A stretch of 57,714 bases of DNA, from NCBI GenBank assembly GCA_016217965.1, contig JACRFI010000015.1:80366-138079 (forward strand), given 5' to 3'. The first letter of the stretch is position 1; every line of letters begins with the position of its first letter. This document shows, one piece after another, positions 54,825-57,714 of this stretch. The DNA is from Candidatus Kaiserbacteria bacterium (lineage in GTDB: Bacteria; Patescibacteriota; Minisyncoccia; Phycocordibacterales; UBA2100). The notes beneath the pieces were generated by a model. That model ran no database searches. It worked only from the letters and a program-made list of their open reading frames with translations, and had not been told where the DNA came from. The translations under genes and the position numbers were made by a program.

Positions 54825-56526
54825 CACTAAAAAAATAACCCCGGTAGCGTATATTCGTGTTCCGACGATAGAGGGCACGATTGAAAAATTTCCTGTCTCT
54901 CGCCACGTTCTTTCACTTCCGCGGCTGAAGAAGATAGACCTCTGGAAACCATCGCTCGTGCAGCAAGTAAGCGCACTTGTCCTGGTGGTTTCCCTCTTTG
55001 CATCCTCGTACGGTGTGACATACGGACAGCTACAAGCAACACTCGCCTACTTCCGCGATGACGAAACCTCGAGCAACAACATACTTCAAGCGGGAGCGCT
55101 GGATTTCACCGTCTCGCCTGATGGCGACGTGAGTGCGATTGTCGAAGCCGGAGAGCATCTTGTCATCCCCATCATGACTCCTGAGCCAGGGACCTTCCCC
55201 ACCATGTATCGTATTGTCACCGAAGAATTCGACGGTCCGAACACGATGTGCACGCTGCTCGATGCTGATGCAACGACAACGCCATTCACGTACACGGGCG
55301 ATCTTCTAGCTCTCACCGTAACCGCAACAACAACCTCAGGCGCCTGGCCTCTTGAAATTTCACTGCCGAGTGTTCTTGGATTGGTGGAAGGCGACGAATG
55401 CGTCGTTGACCTCGTCTATCGCGGCTGGCACAAGGACGTGCCTGAAAATACAGGCTATACGGATGAAGAGAAAGTGCGCATCACACTCACATACACAGCA
55501 AGCACCGACGATTTCAATATTGTCCTCAATGAATTTCTGCCGAATCCGGACGATGAAGCAAACGGGCTCGATTTCGGAAGCGATAGTGCCAATATGCCGC
55601 TCGGAGAATGGGTAGAGTTGTATAACAATGGCAACGCTTCAATCGATATCGCAGATTGGTATCTCGCGGACGAGAGCGGCGGCGCTGGGAATACGCAGGC
55701 GGTAGTCGGGCTTACAAACACGCAGCCCGCAACAACCACAATACCTGCTCACGGCTGGCTCGTTATCTATTTCAACAAACCAGTCCTTAACAACACAGGC
55801 GACAGCATTTTCTTGTATACGGACACAGATGTGCTTGTCGATTCGTACACGTATGATAACCCAAGCGACTTTTGCGAGAATGAACCAACGCCGACAAGCA
55901 CAAACGCGTCATCTTCTCCTTCGATTGGAAGTTGCCCCGGCACAGCGGTTGCACCGAACAAGTCATACGCGCGCATTCCTGATGGTACTGGCGCATTCGT
56001 AGATCCGGTCCCGACGCCAGGCTCTCCGAACATTCCGGACCCAGAACCAGAGCTTACCGCCGCCGAGAGCTCCGGCGAACCGATGCCAGAAGTGTTGGGG
56101 GCAGAAACCCCACAGGAAGAAGCGACAACAACGCCAGAAACGGAAGAAGAAACAGAGGGTGCAGACGTGCCGGAAGAAGTTGGAAATTGGAGTTCTTCAG
56201 GCGGAGGAGGAGGCGCACCAGCGCCTGTGTCAGATGCTACGCAAGAACCTGAAGCTGCTCCTGAAGACACGGGAGGCGCACAGGAAAATACTGAAGGAGA
56301 GTCTTCGGACGATGCTGCTTCATCAATCGATGAAGCCCCACTTCCCGAACAACCGGCAGATGGCACGCCACCTTCAGATACGCCTGAAGATGTACCGGAC
56401 GACACCGGCACGAGCTCATCTGAACCCTCTACTGAGCCGCCAGCACCTGTCGACACTCCCCCACCTCCTCCCGAACCAGAAGTTCCCCCACCGCCACCAC
56501 CTTCCGACGTTCCAGTAAGCGAATAA
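54817..56526 (+). CDS. Surface protein with TasA-like leader and lamin-tail domain
   Basis: 569 aa, ATG within the end of sipW. A 50-residue cytoplasmic leader precedes the membrane helix (51-66). ATLAYFRDDETSSNNILQAGALDF (pieces YFRDDETSSNNILQAGALDF) is a SipW-type cleavage region. A beta domain follows to about 230. A lamin-tail domain (233 to about 395) carries NIVLNEFLPNPDD, GEWVELYNNGNASIDIADWYL (piece GEWVELYNN) and NTGDSIFLY. The last 160 residues are Pro/Glu/Ser/Thr-rich, a likely wall spacer, with no sortase motif. Probable surface scaffold. Confidence 0.85.
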   Translation: MNDTKKITPVAYIRVPTIEGTIEKFPVSRHVLSLPRLKKIDLWKPSLVQQVSALVLVVSLFASSYGVTYGQLQATLAYFRDDETSSNNILQAGALDFTVSPDGDVSAIVEAGEHLVIPIMTPEPGTFPTMYRIVTEEFDGPNTMCTLLDADATTTPFTYTGDLLALTVTATTTSGAWPLEISLPSVLGLVEGDECVVDLVYRGWHKDVPENTGYTDEEKVRITLTYTASTDDFNIVLNEFLPNPDDEANGLDFGSDSANMPLGEWVELYNNGNASIDIADWYLADESGGAGNTQAVVGLTNTQPATTTIPAHGWLVIYFNKPVLNNTGDSIFLYTDTDVLVDSYTYDNPSDFCENEPTPTSTNASSSPSIGSCPGTAVAPNKSYARIPDGTGAFVDPVPTPGSPNIPDPEPELTAAESSGEPMPEVLGAETPQEEATTTPETEEETEGADVPEEVGNWSSSGGGGGAPAPVSDATQEPEAAPEDTGGAQENTEGESSDDAASSIDEAPLPEQPADGTPPSDTPEDVPDDTGTSSSEPSTEPPAPVDTPPPPPEPEVPPPPPPSDVPVSE

Positions 56527-56862
56527 TCAACTGTAGAGAAGTATCCCGTAGACAAGCGCGACATCGAGTATCGCGCACAATACACATGAGATAGCGAGCG
56601 GGACTTCGCGGTGCACCGACGCGTAGACAACCCAGAGTGTGTTTATGACAAAAAAGAGGCTAAAAGATTCCCACGAAAGTGCCGAGCCATCCTTCACGCG
56701 ATACAAATGGAGGATTTGCGGAAGAAGCGCAACCGGTGTCGCAAGTGCGACAACATACATGACGTAGTCGAGCATCCGTTTCCAAAAGACGGGATGCGGG
56801 AACGCCTTTAATTCCTTATAGATGCGCTTCCGTACGTGCAGGTGATGAAAACCGCCGAGCAT
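56527..56862 (-). CDS. PQ-loop (SemiSWEET-like) membrane protein
   Basis: 111 aa. A basic N-terminus (FHHLHVRKRIYKELKAFPHP) typical of CPR members precedes three helices. The PQ motif is at P48-Q49 in TPVALLPQILHLYRVKDGSALSW (piece ALLPQILHLY), followed by SWESFSLFFVINTLWVVYA. SemiSWEETs dimerise to move sugars; the substrate is unknown. It ends directly against the convergent lamin-tail gene (stop codons adjacent). Confidence 0.85.
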   Translation of the reverse strand: MLGGFHHLHVRKRIYKELKAFPHPVFWKRMLDYVMYVVALATPVALLPQILHLYRVKDGSALSWESFSLFFVINTLWVVYASVHREVPLAISCVLCAILDVALVYGILLYS

Positions 56863-56887
56863 CCCACAATCGTAGCACGCAAATATC

Positions 56888-57433
56888 CTACTTCGCCTTT
56901 TCTATTTCCTTGCTGCTGGCTTCGAACGTCTTCCAAAATTCTTCTTCAAGAAATGTGTTAATGCCCACGCACGCCTCCACTATCCACTTCGCTCCCGTAA
57001 TGTATTCCATACGGCGCCCTCGCGTCCAGCCGGCTGGCGGGTCGAACCCCATCATTTTCGTATTCACGGCCTGATCTGCTATTTTGATGCGCTTTACACG
57101 TGGCTCTTTATCTTTCACACGCTCGGCCTGCCATTTTTTCCTGATACAATCCGGATTCCCAGCAAAATGCGCAGGGTCGGTGAGCCCGTCAACCATTCCC
57201 CCAATATCTTCTCCGAATTCGCGCAAGATATCTTCTATCGTGACCGGCGTATCCTCGACAACGTCGTGGAGCCACGTGGCTGCAATTTCATCATCTGTCG
57301 CAATGGAAAGTTCGACAAGTTTTACAACCCGCCGAGGGTGCTCAATAAAAGGTTCCCTGGCAGCAGTCCACAGGAACTGCCCCGCGTGATGCTTGGTTGC
57401 ATACTCTTGTGCTTTTTGAACTACGTTTTGCAT
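56888..57433 (-). CDS. HD-domain phosphohydrolase, RelA/SpoT-hydrolase-like
   Basis: 181 aa. Starts KAQEYATKHHAGQF, then EHPRRVVKLVEL (H32), WLHDVVEDTPVTIEDIL (H56, D57, with E60 and D61), FGEDIGGMVDGLTD, and a helical remainder (VKRIKIADQAVNT). This is the order seen in (p)ppGpp hydrolases of the SpoT/Mesh1 type. No synthetase or TGS domain, so a small alarmone hydrolase is likely; a different nucleotide substrate cannot be excluded. Confidence 0.85.
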   Translation of the reverse strand: MQNVVQKAQEYATKHHAGQFLWTAAREPFIEHPRRVVKLVELSIATDDEIAATWLHDVVEDTPVTIEDILREFGEDIGGMVDGLTDPAHFAGNPDCIRKKWQAERVKDKEPRVKRIKIADQAVNTKMMGFDPPAGWTRGRRMEYITGAKWIVEACVGINTFLEEEFWKTFEASSKEIEKAK

Positions 57434-57714
57434 TTTTTGCTTTTCCTAGCAGTGCGAAGTGGTGGAGGTTGTATCAGAAAGTCAGAACCCACTTCCGGAA
57501 CAATCCGATCTGAATTCCTGCGCACGCGCCGCGTGCGCTGTATCGCATTCCAACAAGGTACGCGCGGAGCGCTTGGAAGAGCTGAACGCCGCCACCGCGC
57601 CAAAGCGCGGTACATCCCGCCCCCACGCCCTTTCCAAATTCCTTTCCATTTTTGAATGCGCGCGGGGGTATCCGAAATGCATGCGGAAAAGGGCGTGGGG
57701 GCGGGATGCTGCCC
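57434..57714. other. Right-edge non-coding stretch with a GC-rich hairpin
   Basis: No gene supported. An ACCGCGC-caaa-GCGCGGT hairpin lies at about 57595-57612, next to the long inverted repeat listed separately. The region is G/C-rich compared with its surroundings. Confidence 0.5.
57613..57708. repeat. 21-bp perfect inverted repeat at the right edge
   Basis: The 21 bp at 57613-57633 (starting CATCCCGCCCCCACG) are exactly reverse-complemented at 57688-57708; the intervening 54 bp are unique. It could be a terminator pair, an RNA, or the end of an element continuing beyond the window. Confidence 0.7.

Overview
The window looks like a piece of a Patescibacteria (Candidate Phyla Radiation, CPR) genome, probably of a Parcubacteria-type lineage. 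This is inferred from small, densely packed genes with the standard code (TGA is used as stop), many short CPR-style hypotheticals, a compact F-type ATP synthase, an mraZ-rsmH-ftsL-ftsI division cluster, RNHCP, YggT, PspC and GerMN small proteins, SipW/TasA-type surface proteins, and a B12-dependent ribonucleotide reductase in place of an oxygen-dependent one. No rRNA gene is present; one tRNA-Glu is.

Layout. 0-1.3 kb: a membrane-anchored cytochrome b5-like gene running off the left edge and a short LRR protein. 1.3-3.7 kb: a basic hypothetical protein, then a copper nitrite reductase (NirK/AniA type) behind an ArsR-type regulator whose start codon lies in a perfect 16-bp palindrome. 3.7-7.6 kb: class II ribonucleotide reductase, cobalamin adenosyltransferase, a DUF4430 (transcobalamin C-terminal-like) protein and a DUF6580 membrane protein; together they look like a cobalamin capture, activation and use module. 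7.6-10.3 kb: small membrane proteins, GerMN, cupin, PspC and a flavodoxin-fold oxidoreductase. 10.4-15.1 kb: an MFP/RND exporter pair. 15.4-19.2 kb: envelope and secreted hypotheticals. 19.2-25.8 kb: the whole ATP synthase operon on the minus strand, with shortened delta and epsilon subunits and an extra 87-aa gene between atpA and atpG. 26-31.5 kb: alpha/beta hydrolase, S-adenosylhomocysteinase plus a PfkB (adenosine-type) kinase, and a CHRD protein with an odd Cys/Trp/Asp/Lys tail. 31.7-34.1 kb: small proteins, tRNA-Glu and tRNA debris. 34.1-39.5 kb: a DHCR24-like FAD oxidase and the division cluster, with an MraZ-box array. 39.7-50.1 kb: guaA, a secreted peptidoglycan-binding/PKD protein, a membrane spermidine-synthase-like protein, a Tat-signal JAMM-like protein and a sigma factor with a long extra N-terminal domain. 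50.1-56.5 kb: a structured non-coding region, then three TasA/camelysin-like proteins, their SipW-type signal peptidase and a lamin-tail surface protein. 56.5-57.7 kb: PQ-loop protein, HD hydrolase and a 21-bp inverted repeat at the right edge.

The most unusual signal is not a gene. Six intercistronic spacers (MFP/RND, atpB/atpE, atpE/atpF, atpG/atpD, atpD/atpC, mraZ/rsmH) are filled with degenerate 7-bp-period repeats. In five of the six the repeats form two arms that are reverse complements of each other. Most arrays touch the stop codon of one gene and the start codon of the next. Three sequence families are used (AGCTTCT, TAGGGTA, AGTCATT), but the architecture is the same. I know of no named element like this.
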